From Oceanicella sp. SM1341 (lineage in GTDB: Bacteria; Pseudomonadota; Alphaproteobacteria; Rhodobacterales; Rhodobacteraceae): a DNA stretch of 64,000 bases. Every line of letters starts with the position of its first letter. Position 1 is the stretch's first letter. Shown in pieces: positions 56,024 to 64,000 of the stretch. The stretch spans positions 1 to 64,000 of the forward strand of contig NZ_QRGC01000020.1 in the NCBI RefSeq assembly GCF_003448965.1, in the 5' to 3' direction. The translations under genes were made by a program, and so were the position numbers. The notes beneath the pieces were generated by a model that saw only the letters and a list, made by a program, of their open reading frames with translations, ran no database searches and was not told the origin of the DNA.

Positions 56024-57325
56024 TCAACTAGGAATATTCTGCTGCGCCTCGGGCGTCACCGTTTGTGACACCGACTCGGGCCCCTTCGGAACCCGCACGG
56101 TGAATCGGCTGCCCGCCCCGGGTGCGCTCTCGATCTGCAGCTCGCCCCGGTGCCGGTTGAGCACGTGCTTGACGATGGCGAGGCCCAGACCGGTGCCACC
56201 CTTGTCGCGGCTGGCCTTGGCCGAGACGCGGTAGAAGCGCTCGGTCAGCCGCGGCACGTGCTCACGCGCGATGCCGGGGCCGTCGTCGATCACGCTCACG
56301 CCCCACATGCCGGGAAAGCGGGGGTCGTCATCGGCGGAGGCGAGCACCACCCGGCCCTCCGGCCTGCCGTATTTCAGCGCGTTTTCCAGCAGGTTGACGA
56401 ACACCTGGATGAGCTGGTCGCGGTCGCCGCGCACCGGGTGCGGGGCGGCGGGCAGGGCGGTCTCCAGCGTGACCCCCTGCTTCTTCATCAGCGGCGAGAC
56501 GGCGGCGGCCGCCTCGCGCGCGGCGTCGACGAGGTCGCATTCCGTGCGCGGCGCGAGATGCTCGCCGAGCTCGATCTGGCTCAGCGACAGCAGGTCCTCC
56601 ACCAGCCGCTTCATGCGCTCGGCCTGCCGGGCCATCAGCGCGAGGAAGCGCGCCTGGCCGGCCGGGTCGTCGCGCGCCGGGCCCTGCAGGGTCTCGATCG
56701 AGCCGAGGATGGAGGCGAGCGGCGTCTTCAGCTCATGGCTCGCGTTGGCGATGAAATCCGAGCGCAGCGCCTCGATCTTGCGGTCATGCGTGCGGTCCTC
56801 CACCAGTACCAGCACCGGGGCGCCGGCATCGGCCAGCTCGCCCCGGGTGGGGCAGACATGGGCGCGCAGGTGCAGCTCGCCCCCCTGGTAGAGCACGAAT
56901 TCCGCCTCCTGCACCTCGTCGGCCTCGAAGGCGGCGTTCACCGCCTCCACGAAGGCCGGCGCGCGCAGCAGGTTGGCGAAGTGCCGCGCCTGGGAGAGGC
57001 GGGGAAACATGTCGCGCGCCGCGAGGTTGGCATAGCCGATGCGCCCGCCCTGCTCGATGAGGAACAGCGGCTGGGGCAGCAGCTCCATCAGCTCGCGCCC
57101 CATGCCCGCGCGCAGGAACTGCGTGCTGTCGGCTCCGGGCGGGGGGGCCGCATCGGGCTCGTGCTGGTGGCCGGCCACCGCGAGGGTGAGCAGCGCCAGC
57201 ACCACGCCCAGCACCAGCAGCAGCGCCCCCGTGAGCAGCGGCGGCGTGCCCTGCCAGGCCAGCAGGGCGGCACAGGCCGCCAGCGGCAGGATCATCACGG
57301 CGAAGGGCCACAGGCGCAGGGGCAT
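56024..57325 (-). CDS. phoR: Phosphate regulon sensor kinase PhoR
   Basis: A 433-residue histidine kinase. Two hydrophobic segments lie at about 8-22 and 30-50, with almost no periplasmic loop. A PAS-like region (about 80-180) precedes the dimerisation domain with H197 in FIANASHELKTPLASI. The ATP-binding part has NLLENALKYG, DDGPGI and KGGTGLGLAIVKHV. It phosphorylates PhoB when PstSCAB/PhoU signal low phosphate. The ATG at 57325 is used because the longer frame adds a basic stretch upstream of the membrane part. Confidence 0.94.
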   Translation of the reverse strand: MPLRLWPFAVMILPLAACAALLAWQGTPPLLTGALLLVLGVVLALLTLAVAGHQHEPDAAPPPGADSTQFLRAGMGRELMELLPQPLFLIEQGGRIGYANLAARDMFPRLSQARHFANLLRAPAFVEAVNAAFEADEVQEAEFVLYQGGELHLRAHVCPTRGELADAGAPVLVLVEDRTHDRKIEALRSDFIANASHELKTPLASILGSIETLQGPARDDPAGQARFLALMARQAERMKRLVEDLLSLSQIELGEHLAPRTECDLVDAAREAAAAVSPLMKKQGVTLETALPAAPHPVRGDRDQLIQVFVNLLENALKYGRPEGRVVLASADDDPRFPGMWGVSVIDDGPGIAREHVPRLTERFYRVSAKASRDKGGTGLGLAIVKHVLNRHRGELQIESAPGAGSRFTVRVPKGPESVSQTVTPEAQQNIPS

Positions 57326-57456
57326 GTCTCTCCTCTCGGTTGCAGGAAATGCGCAATCCTCCCTCAATAGCAGAGGCTTTCGCGCCGCCAAAGCAGGATT
57401 GCATTCATCTTCCCGTCACATATTTATTGGAGGTCAAGGAGTTGAGAGTCGCCGCC

Positions 57457-57888
57457 ATGATCCGTTACGCCCTTCGCTGTTCCGACGGCCATGTGTTCGA
57501 CAGCTGGTTCCAGTCGAGCGAGGCCTACGAGACCCTGCGTGCCGCGGGCCACCTGAGCTGTGCCGTCTGCGGCTCCTCGAAGGTCGAGAAGTCGATCATG
57601 GCGCCGCGTGTCTCCACCGAGCCCGCGCCGGAGCCGAAGGCGCCCGAGCGCCCGCTGAGCGCGCCCGCCTCGCCCGCCGAGCAGATGATCGCCGAGCTGC
57701 GCCGCCGGGTGGAGCGCGATGCCGACAACGTGGGCCGCGACTTTGCCCGCGAGGCCCGCCGCATCCATGAGGGCGAGGCCCCGCGCCGCGCCATCTACGG
57801 CGAGGCGAGCGGCGAGGAGGCCCGCGCCCTCATCGAGGACGAAATCCCCATCACCCCGCTGCCGTGGAACACGCGGAAGACGAGCTGA
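57457..57888 (+). CDS. DUF1178 family protein
   Basis: A 143-residue protein of the DUF1178 family, common in alphaproteobacteria and without known function. MIRYALRCSDGHVFDSWFQSS and CAVCGSSKVEKSIMAP are the family's typical segments; the Cys pairs suggest a small zinc-binding N-terminal domain, followed by a helical, charged C-terminus. The ATG at 57457 matches relatives; a TTG at 57442 behind AAGGAG is an alternative. It is divergent from phoR and precedes lysC by 67 bases. Confidence 0.85.
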   Translation: MIRYALRCSDGHVFDSWFQSSEAYETLRAAGHLSCAVCGSSKVEKSIMAPRVSTEPAPEPKAPERPLSAPASPAEQMIAELRRRVERDADNVGRDFAREARRIHEGEAPRRAIYGEASGEEARALIEDEIPITPLPWNTRKTS

Positions 57889-57955
57889 GCTTGCAGCCTT
57901 CCTCCGGTGCCTGTATGACGGCCCGGATTTTCAGGTGGATGAGGACCCCCCTGCC

Positions 57956-59182
57956 ATGCCAAGGCTCGTGATGAAATTCGGCGGCACGTCTGTCGCCGAC
58001 CTGTCCCGCATTCGCAATGCCGCCGAGAAGGTGAAACGCGAGGTCGAGCGCGGCTACGACGTCGCGGTCGTCGTCTCGGCCATGTCGGGCAAGACCAACG
58101 AGCTGGTGGGCTGGGTGCGCGAGGTCTCGCCCTTCTACGACGCGCGCGAGTATGATGCCGTCGTCTCCTCCGGCGAGAACGTGACCGCCGGGCTGATGGC
58201 GCTGACGCTGCAGGAGATCGGCGTGCCCGCCCGCTCCTGGCAGGGCTGGCAGGTGCCGCTGCGCACCACCTCCGCCCACGGTGCCGCGCGCATCGAGGAG
58301 ATCGACACCACGGCGCTGGCGCAGAAGTTCGACGAGGGCCTGCACGCGGTGATCGCCGGCTTCCAGGGCATCAGCCCGGAGGGGCGCATCACCACGCTGG
58401 GCCGCGGCGGCTCCGACACCTCGGCCGTGGCCTTCGCCGCGGCGCTGGGCGCCGAGCGCTGCGACATCTATACCGACGTGGACGGGGTCTACACCACCGA
58501 CCCGCGCATCACCCAGAAGGCCCGCAAGCTGCAGCGCATCGCCTACGAGGAGATGCTCGAGCTCGCCAGCCTCGGTGCCAAGGTGCTCCAGACCCGGTCT
58601 GTCGAGCTCGCGATGCGCTACAACGTGCGCCTGCAGGTGCTGTCGAGCTTTTCGGACGAGCCGGGAACGCTCGTCTGTGCAGAGGAGGAGATCATGGAAA
58701 GCAATGTGGTCAGCGGCGTCGCCTACAGCCGCGACGAGGCCAAGGTGACGTTGATCGGCGTGGCCGACCGCCCGGGCGTGGCCGCAGGCATCTTCGGCCC
58801 GCTCGCCGAGGCCGGCATCAATGTCGACATGATCGTGCAGAACATCTCCGAGGACGGTCTCACCGACATGACCTTCTCCTGCCCGGTCGACGAGGTGGCC
58901 CGCGCCCGCAAGGCGCTCGACGCCGCGCTGGCCGATGGCAAGCTCGCCTTCCGCGAGGTGGTGACCGACACCGAGACCGCCAAGGTCTCGATCGTGGGCA
59001 TCGGCATGCGCTCGCATTCCGGCGTGGCGCAGAAGATGTTCGCCACGCTCGCCGCCGAGGGTGTCAACATCAAGGTGATCACCACCTCCGAGATCAAGGT
59101 CTCGGTGCTGATCGACCGGAAATACATGGAACTGGCCGTTCAGGCCTTGCATGATGCCTTCGGGCTGGAAAAGGCTGCCTGA
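57956..59182 (+). CDS. lysC: Aspartate kinase
   Basis: A 408-residue aspartokinase. The kinase domain has KFGGTSVADL at the N-terminus, SSGENVTAGLMAL and GRGGSDTSAVAFAAAL for substrate and ATP. Two ACT domains follow (about 265-405: VTLIGVADRPGVAAGIFG and VSIVGIGMRSHSGVA), which allow feedback control by lysine and threonine. It begins the aspartate family pathway to Lys, Thr and Met. It precedes ptsP by 29 bases, an order seen in Rhodobacterales. Confidence 0.97.
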   Translation: MPRLVMKFGGTSVADLSRIRNAAEKVKREVERGYDVAVVVSAMSGKTNELVGWVREVSPFYDAREYDAVVSSGENVTAGLMALTLQEIGVPARSWQGWQVPLRTTSAHGAARIEEIDTTALAQKFDEGLHAVIAGFQGISPEGRITTLGRGGSDTSAVAFAAALGAERCDIYTDVDGVYTTDPRITQKARKLQRIAYEEMLELASLGAKVLQTRSVELAMRYNVRLQVLSSFSDEPGTLVCAEEEIMESNVVSGVAYSRDEAKVTLIGVADRPGVAAGIFGPLAEAGINVDMIVQNISEDGLTDMTFSCPVDEVARARKALDAALADGKLAFREVVTDTETAKVSIVGIGMRSHSGVAQKMFATLAAEGVNIKVITTSEIKVSVLIDRKYMELAVQALHDAFGLEKAA

Positions 59183-59211
59183 GGGAAGCGCGATGCGCCG
59201 GGGGACGAGCC

Positions 59212-61512
59212 ATGCCGGACGACATGCCGGAAGAGAGCGGGCCCGGGCCGGAAGGCCCGGGTGAGAACGGGGGCGTAGAGTCGCGCATCCTGCTCAAGCG
59301 CCTGTCCCAGGTCATGGCCGAGCCGGGCGAGGGACAGGAGCGGCTTGACCGCATCACCTCGATGATCGCCCGGTCGCTCGCGACCGAGGTCTGCTCGGTT
59401 TACCTCAAGCGCGACGAGAAGACCCTCGAGCTCTGCTCCACCGAAGGCCTGCGCAAGGAATCCGTGCATGTCTCCACACTGCGCGTGGGCCAGGGCCTCG
59501 TGGGGCGCATCGCCGAGCAGGCCGAGCCTGTCAACACCGCCGATGCACCCAACGAGAAGGGCTTCCGCTACCTCAAGGAAACCGGCGAGGAACTCTACTC
59601 CTCCTTCCTCGGCGTGCCGATCCAGCGCGTGGGCGAGGTGCTCGGCGTGCTCGTGGTCCAGACCCGCGAGCCGCGCCGCTTCACCGAAGACGAGATCCAC
59701 GGGCTGGAGATCGTCGCCATGGTCATCGCCGAGATGACCGAGCTCGGCGCCTTCCTCGGCCCCGGCGCGATGGAGATGGCCGCCACCCACCGCCGGCCGT
59801 TCTTCGCCAAGGGCCTCTCCGCGCAGGAGGGCGTGTGCGAGGGCACGGTGGTGCTGCACGAGCCCAACATCGTCGCCTCGGTGCCGGTGGCCGAAGACCC
59901 CGAGGTGGAGCGCGCCCGGCTGCATGCCGCGGTGCGCGAACTGCGCCTCGAGGTGGACCGCATGCTGGAGAGCGACATGCTCTCCCCCGCGGGCGAGCAC
60001 CGCGAGGTGCTGGAGGCCTACCGGCTCTTCGCCCATGACAAGGGCTGGCTGCGCCGGATGGAGGAGAGCATCGACCGCGGCCTCTCCGCCATCCTTGCGG
60101 TGGAGAAGGAGCAGTCCGCCACCCGCAGCCGCATGGAGCGCATCACCGACCCCTACCTGCGCGAGCGCCTGCACGACCTCGACGACATCGCCAACCGCCT
60201 GCTGCGCCACGTGGCCGGCCAGCAGAACGGCGGCGCCGGCCTGCCCGACGACGCGGTTCTGGTGGCGCGCAACATCGGCCCGGCCGACCTGCTGGACTAC
60301 GGCCGCTCCCTGCGCGGTGTCGTGCTGGAGGAGGGCTCCGTCGGCAGCCATGCCGCCGTGGTGGCCCGCGCCCTCGCCATCCCGCTGGTCATCCAGGCCG
60401 CGCGCATCACCCGCGAGGCGCAGAACGGCGACCGGATCCTCGTGGACGGCGACGAGGGTGTGGCGCATCTGCGTCCCGAGGAGACCGTGTACAAGGCGTT
60501 CCACGAGAAGGTGGCGATGCGCGCCCAGGCCAAGGAGGTCTATGCCGCGCTGCGCGACCTGCCGGCCGAGACGATCGACGGCACCCGCATCAACCTGATG
60601 ATGAATGCCGGCCTGATGGCCGACCTTCCCAGCCTTGGCACCTGCGGTGCCGAGGGTGTCGGCCTCTACCGCACCGAGCTGCAGTTCCTCATCCGCTCCT
60701 CCGTGCCGCGGCGCTCGGACCAGGCGAGCTTCTACTCCCGCGTACTGGATGCGGCGAAGGGCAAGCGGGTGATCTTCCGCACCCTCGACATCGGCTCGGA
60801 CAAGGTGCTGCCCTACATGAAGCGCCAGGAGGAGCCGAATCCGGCGCTCGGCTGGCGCGCGATCCGTGTCGGTCTCGACCGGCGCGGGGTGATGCGCATG
60901 CAGATCCAGGCGCTGCTGCGCGGGGCGAAGGGCCGGCCGCTGAGCGTGATGTTCCCCTTCGTCGCCCAGCTCGACGAGTTCGAGACCGCGCGCGAGCTGC
61001 TGCTGCGCGAGGTGGAGAGCGAGCGCGCCCATGGCCGGCAGGTGCCCGAGAGCCTCGAGATCGGCGCCATGCTGGAGACCCCCAGCCTCGCCTTCGCGCC
61101 GGACCAGTTCTTCCGCCTCACCGATTTCATCTCCATCGGCGGCAACGACCTCAAGCAGTTCTTCTTCGCCGCCGACCGCGAGAACGAGCGGGTGCGCCGG
61201 CGCTACGACACGCTGAACGTGAGCTTCCTGACCTTCATCGAGATGATCGTGCAGCGCTGCGAGGCCTTCGACGTGCCGGTGTCCTTCTGCGGCGAGGATG
61301 CGGGCCGGCCGATCGAGGCGCTGGCCTTCGCGGCCATGGGCCTGCGCAGCCTCTCCATGCGCCCGGCCTCCATCGGCCCGGTGAAGCGCCTGCTGCGCTC
61401 GGTCGACCTCTCGGCCGCGCGCGAGGTGATCGACGGCGCCCGCCGCTCCGGCGCCCAGTCGGTCCGCCCGGCGCTCTTCGCCTGGCTGATGGCCCAGAAC
61501 GCACCGGTCTGA
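59212..61512 (+). CDS. ptsP: Phosphoenolpyruvate-protein phosphotransferase PtsP (enzyme I-Ntr)
   Basis: A 766-residue enzyme. The N-terminal GAF domain (about 35-185) is followed by the enzyme I unit: phosphorylated H380 in GSVGSHAAVVARAL, the TIM-barrel part with GAEGVGLYRTELQFL, and the active cysteine region FCGEDAGRPIEAL. It feeds phosphate from PEP into the nitrogen-related PTS, a regulatory cascade linked to nitrogen and potassium status. No npr or ptsN gene is adjacent. It follows lysC closely and may share its transcript. Confidence 0.96.
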   Translation: MPDDMPEESGPGPEGPGENGGVESRILLKRLSQVMAEPGEGQERLDRITSMIARSLATEVCSVYLKRDEKTLELCSTEGLRKESVHVSTLRVGQGLVGRIAEQAEPVNTADAPNEKGFRYLKETGEELYSSFLGVPIQRVGEVLGVLVVQTREPRRFTEDEIHGLEIVAMVIAEMTELGAFLGPGAMEMAATHRRPFFAKGLSAQEGVCEGTVVLHEPNIVASVPVAEDPEVERARLHAAVRELRLEVDRMLESDMLSPAGEHREVLEAYRLFAHDKGWLRRMEESIDRGLSAILAVEKEQSATRSRMERITDPYLRERLHDLDDIANRLLRHVAGQQNGGAGLPDDAVLVARNIGPADLLDYGRSLRGVVLEEGSVGSHAAVVARALAIPLVIQAARITREAQNGDRILVDGDEGVAHLRPEETVYKAFHEKVAMRAQAKEVYAALRDLPAETIDGTRINLMMNAGLMADLPSLGTCGAEGVGLYRTELQFLIRSSVPRRSDQASFYSRVLDAAKGKRVIFRTLDIGSDKVLPYMKRQEEPNPALGWRAIRVGLDRRGVMRMQIQALLRGAKGRPLSVMFPFVAQLDEFETARELLLREVESERAHGRQVPESLEIGAMLETPSLAFAPDQFFRLTDFISIGGNDLKQFFFAADRENERVRRRYDTLNVSFLTFIEMIVQRCEAFDVPVSFCGEDAGRPIEALAFAAMGLRSLSMRPASIGPVKRLLRSVDLSAAREVIDGARRSGAQSVRPALFAWLMAQNAPV

Positions 61513-61543
61513 GGCCCGGATCCGCCGGCGGCGCCCCTGGCGA

Positions 61544-61826
61544 AGCACGGTCCGGGACCGGGTCCCGCAAGGGGACCGCGGAGCCCGGCCCGGGCCGGCC
61601 GTGTCCGGCCGGCCGCCGCGGGATGTCGGCCGGGCGGCCCCGGCCCCACCCTTCCGCCCGGGCGACCAGCCCGGGCCGCGCCCGACCCTCCCCCCGGGAG
61701 GGCGCGATGGCGATGTCGGTCGGCGTTCAGCTGTCTTCCGGGGCTTCTCGATAAAACGCCGGCCACATGCGGTATTGCGCCCACCCAGGGTCGGGCGCGG
61801 CCCTCATCGCCTGGCGGAAATCGGGT
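61544..61826. repeat. Dispersed intergenic repeat, copy B
   Basis: The second copy of the element at 48771-49071, in the same orientation. Its 17-base arms (61673-61689 and 61787-61803) are identical to those of copy A and also 97 bases apart. Its left end (61545-61585) is the exact inverse of 49241-49281. It begins 32 bases after the ptsP stop and contains no credible gene. Confidence 0.85.
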
Positions 61827-61853
61827 TTCCTGAGGGGACGGGGTACGGCAAGT

Positions 61854-61933
61854 CCGCTCACCGCTCACCGCTCACCGCTCACCGCTCACCGCTCACCGCT
61901 CACCGCTCACCGCTCACCGCTCACCGCTCACCG
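61854..61933. repeat. Perfect heptamer tandem repeat, 11 units
   Basis: CCGCTCA is repeated 11 times without error from 61854 to 61930, followed by a partial CCG. The array lies in non-coding DNA directly after repeat copy B. A unit of seven bases would shift any reading frame when copy number changes. Confidence 0.97.
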
Positions 61934-62288
61934 GTGCGGCCATGGCGGCGTCAGTCGGATGAAACCGTCATGACACCAGGCGCAACGAGGTCGGCGCGTA
62001 ACGGGCAGGACGGTTACCATCGCCCTTGCCTCGCCTCCGCCCCGCCGGGCCGCACGGGGGTGACGGCCATGCCGCGCCTCCTCCCGGCCATGTAACGGCC
62101 GCACCGCACGCGGAGCCCACCCGGGCAGACCTCCGCGATGCCCGCTCATCTCCCGGCAACCAACCGTCGGGCCCCGCGCACCGCGGCCCCGCGGCCCGGG
62201 CACCGCAGGCTCCCCGCCCGGGGGCGGGCCGTCGACGGCCCGAGGGGGCTCGATGCCCCCGACGGGACGTGCCCGGCCGGGTGCGCGC
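61934..62288. other. Intergenic region between the heptamer array and the GNAT gene
   Basis: No supported gene. Near its right end there is a perfect 16-bp palindrome (GGGCCGTCGACGGCCC, 62226-62241) and a hairpin GGGGGC/GCCCCC (62244-62260) 29 bases past the GNAT stop, which may end that transcript although no T-run follows. Confidence 0.5.
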
Positions 62289-62789
62289 TCAGTCCTCCCA
62301 GCGCCGCACGAGGCCGCCGACGCCGTCCATCGCGCCGGGCACCAGCTCGCGCGCGAGGATGCGGGCCGGGTTGGTGGGGGGCGGGAACTCCACCGCCTCG
62401 GCGATGTCGTGCTCGAAGCCGAAACGGTTGTAATAGGGCGCGTCGCCCACCAGCAGGATGCGCTCCCAGCCGAGCTCGCGCGCCCGCTCCACGCCCTCGG
62501 TGATCAGCAGCGCGCCCAGCCCCTCGCCCTGGTGGGTGGGGTGCACCGCGACCGGGCCGAGCAGCAGCGCCCGGTGCCCCGCCGCGCCCACGCGGATCGG
62601 CCAGAAGCGGATGGCGCCGGCCAGCACGTCGTACTCGTCGCGCGCGATGCGGCACAGCGGGCCCACGGGGTCCACCCCGTCGCGCAGCCGGTAGGAGCTC
62701 AGCGCCGTGCGGCCCGGGGCGAAGCACAGGTCGTAGAGGTACTCGACCTCGTGGGTGTCCGAGGGGGTTTCGGTGAGGATGCGGAACAT
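62289..62789 (-). CDS. GNAT family N-acetyltransferase
   Basis: A 166-residue acetyltransferase. LLLGPVAVHPTHQGEGLGALLI is split around the acetyl-CoA pyrophosphate loop (Q/R-x-x-G-x-G/A type: HQGEGLG), and ILLVGDAPYYNRFGFE is the end-of-domain segment shared with YhbS-like proteins. It transfers an acetyl group to an unknown amine. The ATG at 62789 gives the family length. It is divergent from the flavin-reductase-like gene with 160 bases between starts. Confidence 0.88.
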   Translation of the reverse strand: MFRILTETPSDTHEVEYLYDLCFAPGRTALSSYRLRDGVDPVGPLCRIARDEYDVLAGAIRFWPIRVGAAGHRALLLGPVAVHPTHQGEGLGALLITEGVERARELGWERILLVGDAPYYNRFGFEHDIAEAVEFPPPTNPARILARELVPGAMDGVGGLVRRWED

Positions 62790-62949
62790 GGGGCAGGGTC
62801 CGTGGAGCGGGCGGGACGGGCGGCAGGCGGCAGAACGCGTCAGCCTCGTCGCATGGCAACCCTTGTCATCTGGCGGCGAGCCTCCTTTACTCCACCCGAC
62901 CCCGGTAGCACGCACCCGGGAGACACGCAATCATCCGAGGACCTCGCCC

Positions 62950-63555
62950 ATGTTCTACCGCCCCGGCATCGACGACCACGGCCTGCCGCACAACCCGCTC
63001 AAGGCGATGATCGTTCCGCGACCGATCGGCTGGATCTCCACCGTGGATGCCGAGGGCCGGGCCAATCTCGCCCCCTACAGCTTCTTCAACGGCCTGTCCG
63101 ACGCGCCGCCCATGGTGATGTTCTCCACCACCGGGCCGAAGCCGGGCGGCGCGGGCAAGGACTCGGTGGCCAACGTCCGCGCCACGGGGGAGTTCTGCGC
63201 CAATCTCGTGGGCTGGGAGCTGAAGGACGCGATGAACGTCTCGGCCGCGCATCTCGAGGCGGGAGAGGACGAGTTCGAGGCCGCGGGCCTCGAGAAGGCC
63301 CCCTGCGAGCTCATCTCGGTCCCGCGGGTGAAGGCCGCCGCCGGGGCGCTGGAATGCAGGCTGTGGCAGGTGATCGACCTGCCGGGCGACAATTACCTCA
63401 CCATCGGCGAGGTGGTGGGCATCCATATCGACGAGGCGATGCTCAACGAAGGCATCTTCGACGCCACGCGCTGGCAGCCGGTCTCGCGGCTGGGCTACCG
63501 CGACTACGCGGTGGTGCGCGAGCTGTTCTCGATGAACCGGCCCGGCCAGCGCTGA
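62950..63555 (+). CDS. Flavin reductase-like, FMN-binding split-barrel protein
   Basis: A 201-residue protein of the flavin-reductase-like family. IVPRPIGWISTVDAEGRANLAPYSFF is the FMN-binding entry (given here in part: PRPIGWIST near residues 23-31), and GPKPGGAGKDSVANVRATGEF the phosphate region. Members bind FMN and reduce it or small substrates; the partner is not visible here. The ATG at 62950 follows GAGGACC. It is the last supported gene in the window. Confidence 0.88.
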   Translation: MFYRPGIDDHGLPHNPLKAMIVPRPIGWISTVDAEGRANLAPYSFFNGLSDAPPMVMFSTTGPKPGGAGKDSVANVRATGEFCANLVGWELKDAMNVSAAHLEAGEDEFEAAGLEKAPCELISVPRVKAAAGALECRLWQVIDLPGDNYLTIGEVVGIHIDEAMLNEGIFDATRWQPVSRLGYRDYAVVRELFSMNRPGQR

Positions 63556-63624
63556 GCCCACCCGGGCCTGCGGGGCCCACGCAGGAAGGCGCGCGCCGGT
63601 GTGCCGGGCGCGCGCCGCACCGGA

Positions 63625-63950
63625 GGCCGACCGCGCGTCCCGCCGGAGCTTGTGTGGCGCGCGCCCTGCGAGGGCTTCTGCACCGCGCATCCCGGACGGG
63701 CCTTCGGAACCACGCGAGCGTTTGCGCCGCGCGTCCCGCGCAGGCCCCATGCCGCGCGGAACGCGCGAGCTCTCGTGCCGCGCGTCCCGCGCGGGCTTTC
63801 ATGCCGCGCGTTCCGCGCGAGGTTGCGGCCTCGCCGCCCGAACGGGCCTTTGCACCGGGCGCCCTGCGTGATCGAGGACCGCGCCTCCCGCCGGGGATTT
63901 CCGGCCGGGCGGTCGGCATCGGCCCGAGGGGCCGGGCGCACCGCGTGAGG
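63625..63950. repeat. Degenerate tandem array, about 26-bp unit
   Basis: About a dozen imperfect units follow each other. The clearest are 63726-63750, 63751-63776, 63777-63802 and 63803-63827, each opening GCCGCGCG, then a three-base centre and CGCGC, so each unit can form a small GC hairpin. Open frames run through it on both strands because there are few stop codons, but the unit is not a multiple of three and the translations are Arg/Ala/Pro-rich. I call it non-coding. Confidence 0.7.
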
Positions 63951-64000
63951 GCCCTCTCTTGACGGGACCGCCCGGGCGCTTCAGGAAAGGGGCGCAACGG

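Noticed and set aside
57353-57402. An inverted repeat GCAATCCT/AGGATTGC between phoR and the DUF1178 gene
   Set aside because: Arms of eight bases 34 apart could be chance; no matching regulator or second site supports an operator call.
61854-61933. The heptamer array as a CRISPR or origin iteron set
   Set aside because: Units are seven bases without spacers, no cas or replication gene is near, and there are no typical initiator boxes.
63504-63948. Open frames of 90 to 145 codons in the terminal region
   Set aside because: They run through a 26-base array in several frames at once, with low-complexity Arg/Ala/Pro translation and no ribosome site.

Overview
The window looks like a chromosomal segment of a very GC-rich alphaproteobacterium, most likely a Rhodobacterales relative. 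The evidence is the cell-cycle regulator gcrA, the adjacent lysC-ptsP pair, a phoR-pstSCAB-phoU-phoB cluster with enlarged PstC and PstA, a DUF1178 gene and an ECF41 sigma factor module. No rRNA, tRNA, CRISPR array, phage or transposase gene was seen. Codon use is uniform, so most of the window looks like resident catabolic and housekeeping DNA.

Layout. 0.2-3.9 kb: GST, a carboxymuconolactone-decarboxylase/ECF41 sigma pair behind a near-perfect ECF41 promoter, an azoreductase-like flavoprotein and a methyltransferase. 3.9-5.7 kb: an MFS exporter with its TetR regulator and a clear operator. 5.9-11.5 kb: FAD oxidoreductase, a two-subunit molybdenum hydroxylase and a trihaem cytochrome c. 11.5-15.4 kb: metH, preceded by a 16-codon Met-rich reading frame and carrying a His/Gly-rich insertion. 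15.8-19.1 kb: an outer-membrane barrel protein, a queuosine-precursor transporter, a HasA haemophore fused to RTX repeats, and a probable small RNA ending in a strong terminator.

19.1-37.5 kb is the metabolic heart. Phenylacetate degradation (paaG-I-K-X, then paaJ-A-B-C-D-E-Z-Y, all on the minus strand) is divergent from a branched-chain-type ABC transporter (livKHMGF-like), a fused enoyl-CoA hydratase/3-hydroxyacyl-CoA dehydrogenase and a TetR regulator. paaF and paaH are absent and the fused enzyme can supply both steps. Matching GTGACAT-type half-sites in front of paaJ and in front of the transporter suggest one shared regulator, probably PaaX.

37.6-45.9 kb: a small ArsR/NIPSNAP/monooxygenase module, then a LysR-linked operon (hydrolase, FAD monooxygenase, VOC protein, NMT1-type ABC importer) that looks like a catabolic pathway for an unidentified, possibly heteroaromatic, substrate. 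46-48.7 kb: an MFS transporter, a lone ABC-2 permease and gcrA. 49.3-57.3 kb: the phosphate regulon. 57.5-61.5 kb: a DUF1178 gene, lysC and ptsP. 61.5-64 kb: repeat-rich DNA around a GNAT gene and a flavin-reductase-like gene.

Three intergenic regions hold non-coding repeats: a dispersed element of about 290 bp in two copies with 17-bp inverted arms, an 11-copy perfect heptamer, and a degenerate 26-bp tandem array at the right end. Bases 1-260 hold no gene that I can support.
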